Positions 43,981 through 52,349 of a stretch of 64,000 nucleotides of DNA are shown one piece after another. The position numbers and the translations under genes were made by a program. The DNA lies in the NCBI RefSeq assembly GCF_014217565.1, contig NZ_CP043661.1:930001-994000 (forward strand). The letters are read 5' to 3'. Source of the stretch: Kribbella qitaiheensis. Lineage in GTDB: Bacteria; Actinomycetota; Actinomycetes; Propionibacteriales; Kribbellaceae. The notes under the pieces are model-generated. The model was not told the origin of the DNA. It worked only from the letters and a program-made list of their open reading frames with translations, and made no database searches. Numbering within the stretch: the first letter of the stretch is position 1; each line of letters starts with the position of its first letter.

Positions 43981-45285
43981 ATGGCATCGTTCGACCGTCA
44001 GTTCTCCCGGCGCCGGCTCCTGTCCGGAGCCGCCGCACTGGCCGGTGGCGGCCTGCTACTCGGTTGCGCACCAGGCGCCGGCCGCTCGGCCGCCGAGATC
44101 AACTACTGGCATCTGATGACCGGCGGCGACGGCATCGTCATGTCGGGTCTCGTCGACGCCGTCAACGCGACGAACCCCGGCTTCCACGCCACCCAGACCG
44201 TGCTCGCCTGGGGAGCGCCGTACTACACGAAGCTCGCGATGGCATCCGCCGGCGGTCGCGCACCGGACGTCGCGATCATGCACGCGTCCCGGCTCGCGGG
44301 CTACGCGCCCGGCGGTCTGCTCGAGCCCTGGGATCTCGATGAGCTCGCCGCGGTCGGCGTGACCGAGAAGGACATCCCGCCGCTGGTCTGGCAGAAGGGT
44401 CAGTACGACGGCAAGCTCTACGCCCTCGCGCTCGACACCCACCCGTTCGTTCTCTACTACAACACCGACCACGCGGCGAAGGCCGGTGTGACGGAGGCGA
44501 TCCAGACGATGGACTCGCCGGAGGAGTTCGTCGACGTCGCGCGCAAACTGCAGCTGGTGACCGGCAAACACGGTCTGTCCTACGGCTACCTCGGCGACGG
44601 CTCCCAGATGTGGCGGCTTTTCTACACCTTCTACCGCCAACTCGGCGCCGAGATGACTCTGGTTCCGGGCAAGCCTGCTCAGGTCGACGAGGCCGCCGCG
44701 GTGAAGGTACTGACCTTCGTCCAGTCGTTGCTCGACGACACGATCGCCACCCGCAGCGGCGACGGCGGTACGGCGACCAGCGAGTTCCTGCACGGTGAGA
44801 GCGGGATGTTCTTCGGTGGAGTCTGGGAACTCCCGAGCATCAAGGCCGCCAAACTGAAGTTCGACGTCCGCCCGATCCCGACGCTCTTCGGGACCGAGGC
44901 CGCGTACGCCGATTCGCACACCTTCGTGCTGCCGCGGCAGTCCAAGGTGGATCCCGACCGACGCCGTCACGTCTACCGGCTGGTGGCGGAGATCCTCAAA
45001 CGCTCGGTGAGCTGGGCCGAGGGCGGTGGCCACATCCCGGCGTACCAGCCGGTGATCCGGAGCGCGGAGTACCAGGCCCTGAAACCGCAGTCGAACTACG
45101 CGGGCATCCCGGCGTACGTGAACTACGACCCGGATGTCTGGTTCGCCGGCGCCGGGAGCGATTTCCAGAACTACTTCGCGGAGAACGTGCAGAACGTGTA
45201 CCTCGGCAGCGGCGACCCGGCCGCGGGGTTCGACGGATTCGTGAAGCGGCTGAACGTCCTGCTCGACCGGCCGCAACCGGTCTGA
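43981..45285 (+). CDS. Sugar ABC transporter substrate-binding lipoprotein
   Basis: A 434-residue family 1 binding protein. The signal combines a twin-arginine-like stretch (RQFSRRRLLSGAAALAGG) with a lipobox (GLLLGCAP), so it may be a Tat-exported lipoprotein. INYWHLMTGGDGIVMSGLVD opens the mature part, and YNTDHAAKAGV and GESGMFFGGVWELPS are usual for the family. GAAGGAGAGG lies upstream of ATG. It starts the third importer operon of the window, after a LacI regulator. Confidence 0.9.
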   Translation: MASFDRQFSRRRLLSGAAALAGGGLLLGCAPGAGRSAAEINYWHLMTGGDGIVMSGLVDAVNATNPGFHATQTVLAWGAPYYTKLAMASAGGRAPDVAIMHASRLAGYAPGGLLEPWDLDELAAVGVTEKDIPPLVWQKGQYDGKLYALALDTHPFVLYYNTDHAAKAGVTEAIQTMDSPEEFVDVARKLQLVTGKHGLSYGYLGDGSQMWRLFYTFYRQLGAEMTLVPGKPAQVDEAAAVKVLTFVQSLLDDTIATRSGDGGTATSEFLHGESGMFFGGVWELPSIKAAKLKFDVRPIPTLFGTEAAYADSHTFVLPRQSKVDPDRRRHVYRLVAEILKRSVSWAEGGGHIPAYQPVIRSAEYQALKPQSNYAGIPAYVNYDPDVWFAGAGSDFQNYFAENVQNVYLGSGDPAAGFDGFVKRLNVLLDRPQPV

Positions 45286-45313
45286 TCCCGACCCCCTGGA
45301 AGGAGACCGCCTG

Positions 45314-46247
45314 ATGTCGACCACTCTCGAAAGTCCCGTCACCAGCACGCCGGTCGAAGCTGCCGGCAAGCAGTCGGCCAGGCGCGGCGAGAGCCTCACC
45401 GGTTGGGCCTTCGCGGCGCCGTTCGCGGTGCTGTTCGTGCTCTTCCTGGTGGTGCCTGCCGGCTACGGCCTGTATCTGAGCTTCACCGGCGAGACGCTGA
45501 CCGGCGCCAACAGCCGGTTGATCGGTTTCGCCAACTACGCCGAAGCCCTCGGCGATCCGGACATGTGGCACTCGCTAGGCAACACGGCATGGTTCACCCT
45601 GCTGAGCACGGTGCCGCTGGTGGTGCTGTCGCTCGCCTTCGCCCTGCTGGTGAACCTGGGACTGCCGGGCCGCTGGCTGTGGCGGCTGTCCTTCTTCATG
45701 CCGTACCTGCTCGCCTCCACGGTCGTGGTGCTGTTCTGGACCTGGATGTACAACCCGAAGCTCGGGCTGATCAACGGCATCCTGCGCGAGTTCGGGATCG
45801 CGCCGGTGGCCTGGCTGCAGGATCCGAAGGTGGCGATGTTCTCGGTGGTGCTGACCACCTTGTGGTGGACGATCGGGTTCAACTTCCTGCTCTACCTGGC
45901 GGCGCTGCAGAACATCCCCGAGCAACAGTTCGAGGCGGCCGCGATCGACGGTGCCGGCAAGTGGCGGCAGCTCTTCTCGATCGTGATCCCGCAGCTGGCT
46001 CCGACCACCGCGCTGATCCTGACGCTGCAGGTGCTCGCCTCGCTGAAGGTGTTCGACCAGATCTACATGCTGACCAACGGCGGCCCGGGCCGGCTCGACC
46101 CGGTCGATCGTGGAGTACATCTACGAGTCCGGTTTCACCGGCTACCGGTTCGGCTTCTCGTCGGCGATCTCTTACCTGTTCTTCGCCATCATCGTGCTGG
46201 TGTCGCTGGCGCAGTACAAACTTCTCAACCGCCGGAGTGGCCGATGA
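45314..46247 (+). CDS. Sugar ABC transporter permease (MalF type), frameshifted as sequenced
   Basis: A 310-residue permease after correction. The first frame has FAAPFAVLFVLFLVVPAGYG, six spans and the EAA loop FEAAAIDGAGKWRQLFSIVI up to LTNGGPG. The second frame ends SIVEYIYESGFTGYRFGF then LLNRRSGR. One surplus base lies at GGGCC 46087-46091; removing the extra C gives GGPGGSTRSIVEYIY, the usual form. The stop overlaps the next ATG. AAGGAGA precedes ATG 45314. Confidence 0.82.
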
Positions 46248-47125
46248 GCAGCTACACGTTGTCGCGTGGGATCAAGCAGAGGCACAAGCCGGGGGAGAAC
46301 CCGTGGAGTGTGTCCCGGATGGTGGCGCTGCTGGTCCTGGCCGTGCTGGCCGTGAGCTGGCTGGTGCCGTTCGTCTGGGCAGTGGTCACCTCGCTGAAGA
46401 GTGAGGCCGACGCGGGCGCGTCGTCGATCAGCCTGTCGCCACCGGACGGGTTCAGCTTCGAGGCCTACCGCAAGGTGCTGTCGGCGGGTGACATCCCGGC
46501 CTGGGCCTGGAACAGCCTGATCACCTCGGTCGCGATCACCCTCATCACGGTGGCCACCTCGGCCTTGGCCGGTTATGCCTTCTCCCGGATGAATTTCCGC
46601 GGCCGGCGCTGGCTGTACGCCGCCATCATCGCGGCCATCATCATTCCGCCGCAGCTGCTGATCGTGCCGCTGTTCCGGCAGATGCTCGCCTTCAACCTGG
46701 TCGACACTTATTGGGGAATTATTCTTCCGCAAGCGTTTGCGCCCGCGATGGTGTTGATTTTGAAGCGCTTCTTCGATCAGATTCCGGTCGAGTTGGAAGA
46801 TGCCGCCCGCGTCGACGGCGCAAATCGGTTGCGCGTGTTCTGGTCGATCGTGTTGCCATTGTCACGCCCGATACTTGCCGCGGTAGCGATCTTCGTCTTC
46901 ATCGGTGCGTGGAACAACTTCCTCTGGCCATTCATCGTGACCACCGACGCGGACCTGATGACGCTGCCGGTCGGCCTGCAGACGGTGAAGAGCGCCTACG
47001 GGTTGCAGTACGCGCAGAACATGGCGTCCGCGATCCTGGCCGCGCTGCCGCTGGTGATCGTTTTCCTCTTTTTCCAAAGGCAAATCATCAAGGGAATTGC
47101 GACCACCGGTTTCGGTGGTCAGTAG
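46244..47125 (+). CDS. Sugar ABC transporter permease (MalG type)
   Basis: A 293-residue permease with the EAA loop LEDAARVDGANRLRVFWSIV and a closing FFQRQIIKGIATTGFGGQ. ATGA couples it to the first permease. Between about 46705 and 46880, which covers the EAA loop, codon use shifts to TTG, ATT, GAA and other AT-ending codons unlike the rest of the gene, perhaps from short-tract recombination. No ATPase or hydrolase follows. Confidence 0.9.
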   Translation: MSSYTLSRGIKQRHKPGENPWSVSRMVALLVLAVLAVSWLVPFVWAVVTSLKSEADAGASSISLSPPDGFSFEAYRKVLSAGDIPAWAWNSLITSVAITLITVATSALAGYAFSRMNFRGRRWLYAAIIAAIIIPPQLLIVPLFRQMLAFNLVDTYWGIILPQAFAPAMVLILKRFFDQIPVELEDAARVDGANRLRVFWSIVLPLSRPILAAVAIFVFIGAWNNFLWPFIVTTDADLMTLPVGLQTVKSAYGLQYAQNMASAILAALPLVIVFLFFQRQIIKGIATTGFGGQ

Positions 47126-47280
47126 TTCCTGGACGGGGGTTCCGCCTACCGGGATTCCAGTCACGATCCCTTGAAATCACCGTCACCGTGAGCGAGGCTT
47201 CTCCGATCACCTTTGCATCGTGAGGAGCACGGGTGTGTGGCAACGTCACCTAATGCCCGGGGGAACGAAAAGGGGGAACA

Positions 47281-47592
47281 GTGTCAGCGATGAAGCAGCT
47301 CGCCGAGCAGTGCCGTGGTGTGAGGAGTCACGGTACGGCGAAACTCGGCAGGGCTTCGATCCAACCCGCGGTCTGTACCGGCATCCACGAGGTGATCTCG
47401 TCGACTCCGACCGGACAATCGCGCCGAGTAGCGGTGCTGAGGCTGAGCAACGGCCTTACCACCACACTGCGTCTGGCCGAGGGTGCTCCGGCGCCTGAGT
47501 CCGGCGCAACCGTATTCGTCCAGGGTGGCCGTGGGATGGGCGATCAGCCCGCCTCAGGTGGGGTCACCCTCGCATCGGGCCTGACCAGCTGA
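47281..47592 (+). CDS. Hypothetical 103-residue protein
   Basis: Not recognised. GTG 47281 has AGGGGGAA just upstream. The predicted protein is soluble: a basic N-terminus with two Cys, then a beta-rich middle (RVAVLRLSNGLTTTLRLAEG) and a Gly-rich tail. A good terminator follows at 47613-47646, which supports a real transcript ending here. It could belong to the ABC operon or be independent. Confidence 0.45.
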   Translation: MSAMKQLAEQCRGVRSHGTAKLGRASIQPAVCTGIHEVISSTPTGQSRRVAVLRLSNGLTTTLRLAEGAPAPESGATVFVQGGRGMGDQPASGGVTLASGLTS

Positions 47593-47612
47593 GACAGCTG
47601 AATCAGTGGCTC

Positions 47613-47646
47613 GCCGGTCTCAGGTCAGCGCCGAGCTGAGACCGGC
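47613..47646. terminator. Terminator hairpin
   Basis: GCCGGTCTCAG (47613-47623) pairs perfectly with CTGAGACCGGC (47636-47646) around 12 bases, between the hypothetical gene and the convergent YciI-family gene. Confidence 0.7.
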
Positions 47647-47661
47647 AAGCCTCTGGAACAG

Positions 47662-48006
47662 TTATTCCTCGTCGGGCACTTCCCTAATCTCGATCGGGGA
47701 GTACGGCGCCTCGGGCAGCCTGGCCGCCACCTCGGTCGCCCGGTCAAGGCTGCACTCGAGCAGGTAGTAGCCGGCCAGCACCTCTTTCGACTCCGTGAAC
47801 GGCCCGTCGGTCACGGTCGGTACACCGTCGTGGAGCTGCACGACCCGCGCGTTCCGCGCGGTCAGCCCCTGCGCCGCGATGAACTCACCGGCTGCCTTGG
47901 TCTCCTCCGTCAGCACCCGGTGCCGGTCCATCACGGCATCCATCCCGTCCGCCTTCAGCGCGGCCCAGGTGTCGTCGTTGCCGTAGATCAACAGCATGTA
48001 CTTCAT
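47662..48006 (-). CDS. YciI (YCII-related) family protein
   Basis: A 114-residue ferredoxin-like alpha/beta protein: KYMLLIYGNDDTWAAL, a helix with MDRHRVLTEETKAAGEFI, VPTVTDGPFTESKEVLAGYY (the DGPF motif with its conserved Asp) and a final IEIREV strand. This subgroup is often found beside sigma factors or hydrolases and is sometimes called DGPF domain. ATG 48006 has AAGGAGA upstream. It follows the NAD(P)-binding gene by 47 bp on the same strand. Confidence 0.83.
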   Translation of the reverse strand: MKYMLLIYGNDDTWAALKADGMDAVMDRHRVLTEETKAAGEFIAAQGLTARNARVVQLHDGVPTVTDGPFTESKEVLAGYYLLECSLDRATEVAARLPEAPYSPIEIREVPDEE

Positions 48007-48053
48007 CGGGTCTCCTTCGTCGGCTCGTACCCGCGACGTCGGAACGGACCGCG

Positions 48054-48746
48054 TCACTTCGACATGATCGCCTCTCGCCAGATCAGTTTGGCCACGTTCG
48101 GCTTCACCGCGGTGGTGATGACAGCCATCGCCCGCCGGACGAAGGTGTCGCCGGTCAACTGCGCGAGCATCGCGGCGGCCAGATCCTCCCGCGCGGTGAA
48201 CAGTCCGTCCGCCTGGTCTTCTTGTACTTCGTACCGCGTCGGTGCCTGGTTGCTGAACAGCCCCGACGGTCGCGCGATGGTCCAGTCGAGACCGCTGTCG
48301 CGGACCAACTGTTCCATCCGCCTCATGTCGTCGTGAGTGGTCCTGACCATCACCCGGTTCACCAGCGGGTCGATGACGTTGTTGAAGAAGAAGGCGTTAC
48401 TCGGTCGCCAGCCGGGTTCGAGGATCACCGAACTCACGACCATCAGCCGCTTCACGCCGTACTCGTGCATGGCGTCGATGATGTTGCGCGCGGAGGTGGA
48501 GTAGAGGCTGACAGGCTGCCGGGACGGTTTGCCCCCGACCACCGAGAAGACGGCGTCGCTGCCTGCCACCGCGGTACGAACTGCTTCCGGATCAGCCACA
48601 TCCGCCTGTACTACGGTCAGCCCGGCACGCGGCTGGACCTTCTCGGGCCGACGAACTGCGGCAACCACCTGGTGGCCGGCGGCCAGAGCCTGCTCGACCA
48701 GTTCACGGCCGGTCGAACCGGCCGCGCCGAAGACGACGATGCGCAT
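48054..48746 (-). CDS. NAD(P)H-binding Rossmann protein (NmrA/atypical SDR-like)
   Basis: A 230-residue protein with the atypical SDR motif RIVVFGAAGSTGRELVEQA, VVAAVRRPEKV, VQADVADPEAVRTAVAGSDA and LMVVSSVILEPG. The region DWTIARPSGLFSN is typical of flavin reductase/NmrA-like members. It may reduce a quinone or flavin or act as a redox sensor. It is divergent from a TetR gene, which is the likely regulator. Confidence 0.82.
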   Translation of the reverse strand: MRIVVFGAAGSTGRELVEQALAAGHQVVAAVRRPEKVQPRAGLTVVQADVADPEAVRTAVAGSDAVFSVVGGKPSRQPVSLYSTSARNIIDAMHEYGVKRLMVVSSVILEPGWRPSNAFFFNNVIDPLVNRVMVRTTHDDMRRMEQLVRDSGLDWTIARPSGLFSNQAPTRYEVQEDQADGLFTAREDLAAAMLAQLTGDTFVRRAMAVITTAVKPNVAKLIWREAIMSK

Positions 48747-48811
48747 CTCACTCCCTCGCTGTCCCCGGACGATCCGGTGACGTGCTTGACAATGCCCGGG
48801 GAAGCCGACGA

Positions 48812-48830
48812 TATTCAACGCTGATGAATA
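48812..48830. promoter_or_regulatory. Putative TetR operator overlapping the TetR start
   Basis: TATTCA (48812-48817) and TGAATA (48825-48830) are inverted around 7 bases, in the 77-bp spacer between the divergent NAD(P)-binding and TetR genes and overlapping the TetR ATG. Confidence 0.35.
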
Positions 48831-49424
48831 AATCTCGTGGACGGCCCAGAGGCAACCCGGACACCAAGGCGCGGATCGCCGAGGTGGCCTACGACCTGTT
48901 CCTGGAACACGGCTATCGCGGTACGACGGTCCGCCGGGTCGCGGCCGCCGCGGACGTGGACTCCGCGCTGATCAGCTATCACTTCGGGTCCAAGCAGGGC
49001 TTGTTCGGTGAGGCGATGCAGTTCCGCTGCGGCAAGTCGCCCGCGATGGCACTGGCGATGCAGGGCGACCAGGGCCGGGTTCGCCGACCGGCTGCTCGAC
49101 GCGGTGCTCGAGATGTGGGCCGGCACCGAGCCGCTGGCCGAGCTGACCAGGATGGCGCCGCAGGACGTCGACGTACTGGAGGTGCTGCAGGAGTTCCTCG
49201 AACGGGAGATCCTCGGCCGGATTGCTGAACTTCTCCGCGGCCCCGATGCGACCGACCGAGCCACCGCTGCCGTCGCCGTGATCGGCGGCCTGATCTTCAC
49301 CCGCTACCTGAACCCGCTCCGCCCGACCGCCGCGCTCACCGACGCCGACGTGCGCCGAATCCTTGGTCCGGCTCTGCGGGCCGCCCTCAACCCGGTGCGT
49401 CCACGCCGGCTGGTTACCGCCTGA
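48824..49424 (+). CDS. TetR family transcriptional regulator, frameshifted as sequenced
   Basis: A 199-residue regulator after correction. The first frame has NPDTKARIAEVAYDLFLEHG, TTVRRVAAAADVDSALISYH and FGSKQGLFGEAM (complete DNA-binding domain). The second frame supplies GFADRLLDAVLEMWAGTEPL to the stop at 49424, a usual TetR_C ligand domain. One surplus base lies at GGGCC 49072-49076. Divergent from the Rossmann-protein gene. Confidence 0.8.
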
Positions 49425-49506
49425 CAAAACTTCTCGGTGAGGTACCTCTCCGCCTTCCTTCCCTTTGGTTGACCTAGAGCTGGGTCTAGCTCGTAGGGTC
49501 GTGGGC

Positions 49507-50461
49507 ATGACGACTGCACAGGAGAAGCTCGGGTCGGGGTTCGGCTACCGGAGTACTGCGGATGAGGTCCTCAAGGGGATCGATCTGAGCGGGAAGCTCG
49601 CGGTGGTGACGGGCGGATATTCGGGACTTGGTCTGGCGACGACCAAGGCGCTGGTGAAGGCCGGCGCGCACGTCGTCGTGCCGGCTCGTCGGCCCGAGAC
49701 CGCGGCGGAAGCGCTCTCTGACGTCAGTAACGTCGAGGTGGACACGCTGGACCTGGCTGACCTGGAGAGCGTTCTCTCGTTCTCCGAGCGGTTTCTCGCC
49801 TCCGGCCGGAGCATCGACCTGGTGATCGACAACGCCGCGATCATGGCCTGCCCGGAGACCCGGGTCGGGCCGGGCTGGGAGGCTCAGTTCGCGACGAACC
49901 ACCTCGGTCACTTCGCGCTCGTCAACCAACTCTGGCCGGCGATCGCTGCCGACGGCGGCGCCCGGGTCGTCGCGGTCTCGTCGACGGGTCACCGCCGGTC
50001 GGACATCCGCTGGGACGACCTGCAGTTCGAGCAGGGGTACGAGAAGTGGGCGGCCTACGGCCAGGCGAAGACGGCCAACGTGCTGTTCGCCGTACAGCTG
50101 GATGCCTTGGGCAAGGATTCCGGCGTACGGGCGTTCGCGCTGCACCCGGGCGGCATCATGACTCCGCTGCAGCGGCACCTCCCGCGCGAGGAGATGGTCG
50201 CGGGCCGGCTGGATCGACGAGAAGACCGGCGAGTTCAACGAGGCATTCAAGACACCCGAGCAGGGAGCCTCGACTCAGGTATGGGCGGCGACGTCGCCTC
50301 AGCTGGACGGCCTCGGTGGAGTTTTCTGCGAGGACTGCGACATCGCCGCGGTGTCGACCGACGACGCGCCTGGCGTTCGCCCGTACGCGATCGACCGCGA
50401 CTCCGCTGCCCGGCTGTGGACCGTCTCGGCCGAGCTCACCGGCGTGAACGCTTTCGGCTGA
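49507..50461 (+). CDS. SDR family oxidoreductase, frameshifted as sequenced
   Basis: A 317-residue retinol-dehydrogenase-like SDR after correction. Cofactor motif KLAVVTGGYSGLGLATTKAL, DLVIDNAAIMACPE, FATNHLGHFALVN, Ser in VVAVSSTGHR and YGQAKTANVLFA (YxxxK) are intact in the first frame. The second frame continues GWIDEKTGEFNEAFKTPEQG to the stop. One surplus base lies at GGGCC 50212-50216. Both frames keep family similarity, so the gene is probably functional. Confidence 0.82.
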
Positions 50462-50535
50462 ACCTCCGCCAGCCCGCCTCAGGCCTCTACCGTCGCGGTA
50501 GGGTGCTGGTCGCTTGGTTGACCGAAAGGGCTGCA

Positions 50536-51312
50536 GTGTCACTTCTCGATTCTGACGTCATCGTCACGACCCTTCGCGCCGCCGGTTGCGTGTTCGCCGA
50601 GGACGAGGCGGAGTTGCTGATCTCCAGCGCTCGCGACGATGCCGAGCTGGCCCGGATGGTGGAGCAGCGGGTTGCCGGTCTGCCGATCGAGCATGTGGTC
50701 GGCTGGGCGGAGTTCCACGGCCTGCGGATCGAGGTGGACCCTGGCGTGTTCGTGCCCCGGCGACGTACGGAAGCACTTGCTGCCGAAGCGATCCGGCTGC
50801 TGCCGACCGGGCGCGCCGTAGTACTGGATCTTTGCTGCGGTTCCGGCGCGTTGGGAGTTGCGGTCGCTTCTGCCGGACCTGTCGAGTTGTACGCCGCTGA
50901 CGTGGAGCCGGCCGCGGTCGCGTGTGCGCGGCGGAACGTGGGACGAGTCGGCGGACACGTGTACGAAGGGGATCTGTTCGATCCGTTGCCTTCGGCATTG
51001 AAAGCCCGGGTCGATCTACTGCTCGCGAATGTCCCGTACGTGCCGAGTGACGAGATCCGGCTGCTGCCTGCGGAGGCACGGTTGTACGAACCGCTGGTCA
51101 CCCTGGACGGCGGATCGGACGGCCTCGGAGTCCTGCGCCGGGTCAGCGCCGAAGCACGGACCTGGCTGACTCCCGGAGGCCACGTACTGGTCGAAACCAC
51201 CGAGGACCAGTCGACCACGGCCGCCGCGATCTTGGAGGGCGACGGCCTCGCCGCGCGGATGATCACTGACGAGGACTACGCCGCGACCGTGGTCATCGGC
51301 ACAGCCCCCTGA
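50536..51312 (+). CDS. Putative protein N5-glutamine methyltransferase (HemK/PrmC-like)
   Basis: A 258-residue SAM-dependent methyltransferase. PIEHVVGWAEFHGLRIEVDP and VFVPRRRTEALAAEA match the PrmC N-terminal and linker regions. LDLCCGSGALGVAVA is the SAM motif I, and LLANVPYVPSDE carries NVPY in place of the NPPY motif of PrmC, a known actinobacterial variant. This is likely a paralogue of prmC with an unknown substrate. The GTG start at 50536 fits the domain start. Its 3' part lies in a 424-bp tandem duplication. Confidence 0.82.
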   Translation: MSLLDSDVIVTTLRAAGCVFAEDEAELLISSARDDAELARMVEQRVAGLPIEHVVGWAEFHGLRIEVDPGVFVPRRRTEALAAEAIRLLPTGRAVVLDLCCGSGALGVAVASAGPVELYAADVEPAAVACARRNVGRVGGHVYEGDLFDPLPSALKARVDLLLANVPYVPSDEIRLLPAEARLYEPLVTLDGGSDGLGVLRRVSAEARTWLTPGGHVLVETTEDQSTTAAAILEGDGLAARMITDEDYAATVVIGTAP

Positions 51313-51330
51313 CGGGACTACGTTGGCTTG

Positions 51331-51518
51331 ATGGATACCGAGATCAGGCCGGCGTCGATCGATGATCTGGATGGCGTGGTCGCCTCGACCGCGGCGCTGT
51401 TCGCCGAGGACGCCGGGCAACGCGACCCGCTCCGCAATCGCGACTGGCCATCGGAGTACGGCGAGCAATGGTGCCGGAAGTTGCGGTCCGATCCGACGGC
51501 ACTCGTACTAGTAGCCGT
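51331..51518 (+). pseudogene. Truncated GNAT gene copy from the tandem duplication
   Basis: The first ~62 codons of the GNAT gene (TEIRPASIDDLDGVVAST and on) are repeated here. At 51519 the reading runs into methyltransferase sequence in another frame. It lacks the acetyl-CoA-binding part and cannot be functional. If the duplication is an assembly error, this fragment does not exist. Confidence 0.75.
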
Positions 51519-51736
51519 TGGTCACCCTGGACGGCGGATCGGACGGCCTCGGAGTCCTGCGCCGGGTCAGCGCCGAAGCACGGACCTGGCTGACTCCCGG
51601 AGGCCACGTACTGGTCGAAACCACCGAGGACCAGTCGACCACGGCCGCCGCGATCTTGGAGGGCGACGGCCTCGCCGCGCGGATGATCACTGACGAGGAC
51701 TACGCCGCGACCGTGGTCATCGGCACAGCCCCCTGA
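51519..51736 (+). pseudogene. Orphan methyltransferase 3' fragment from the tandem duplication
   Basis: This encodes the last ~72 residues of the PrmC-like methyltransferase (VTLDGGSDGLGVLRRVSAEA onward) without the SAM-binding part. It is identical to the end of the intact gene and has no start of its own with a ribosome site. Confidence 0.7.
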
Positions 51737-51754
51737 CGGGACTACGTTGGCTTG

Positions 51755-52240
51755 ATGGATACCGAGATCAGGCCGGCGTCGATCGATGATCTGGATGGCG
51801 TGGTCGCCTCGACCGCGGCGCTGTTCGCCGAGGACGCCGGGCAACGCGACCCGCTCCGCAATCGCGACTGGCCATCGGAGTACGGCGAGCAATGGTGCCG
51901 GAAGTTGCGGTCCGATCCGACGGCACTCGTACTAGCAGCCGTCGGACCAGGCGGGGTCAGGGGCCATCTGGTCGGGATGTTGTACGACCCGTCGGACATG
52001 TGGACAGTCGTCCGGGCGGAACTGGTCAGCATGTACGTCCGCCCCGAACTCCGCGGTCATGGAGTCGGCGGCGGCCTGGTCGACACCTTCGTGGAGTGGG
52101 CTCGTGCCCGCGGTGCGGCGAGCCTGCAGGTGACGGCGTACGCCACCAACGCCGCCGCACTTGCGCTGTACCAAAGCCGAGGCTTCGCCCCGAAGTCGAT
52201 CACCCTGACAGCAGAAGTCGGCGCCACAGCCTCTGCCTGA
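51755..52240 (+). CDS. GNAT family N-acetyltransferase
   Basis: The intact copy, 161 residues. IRPASIDDLDGVVASTAALF begins the fold, LVSMYVRPELRGHGVGGGLV carries the RxxGxG/A acetyl-CoA loop, and LQVTAYATNAAALALYQSRG with FAPKSITL is the usual motif B. The acceptor is unknown. A strong terminator hairpin lies 63 bp downstream. Confidence 0.87.
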   Translation: MDTEIRPASIDDLDGVVASTAALFAEDAGQRDPLRNRDWPSEYGEQWCRKLRSDPTALVLAAVGPGGVRGHLVGMLYDPSDMWTVVRAELVSMYVRPELRGHGVGGGLVDTFVEWARARGAASLQVTAYATNAAALALYQSRGFAPKSITLTAEVGATASA

Positions 52241-52302
52241 TCGGGCAAAATGGGTTGGCTGCGGCGGACGCCGTTAAGGCGTATTCGGCGAAGGATCAGT
52301 GA

Positions 52303-52341
52303 CTTACCGGGCGGCGGGCATGGAGGTCGCCGCCCGGTAAG
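52303..52341. terminator. Bidirectional terminator hairpin
   Basis: CTTACCGGGCGGCG (52303-52316) pairs perfectly with CGCCGCCCGGTAAG (52328-52341) around an 11-base loop between the convergent GNAT and ribosomal-protection genes. Confidence 0.75.
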
Positions 52342-52349
52342 CCGGTTCG

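Larger units (their letters stand above)
51095..51942. repeat. Tandem direct duplication, 424-bp unit
   Basis: Bases 51095-51518 recur as 51519-51942, identical except for one mismatch seen near the junction (AGTAGCCGT against AGCAGCCGT). The unit holds the 3' part of the methyltransferase gene and the 5' part of the GNAT gene. The junction joins GNAT codons to mid-methyltransferase codons at a short CCG/TGG match. It is either a recent tandem duplication or an assembly duplication. Confidence 0.92.
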
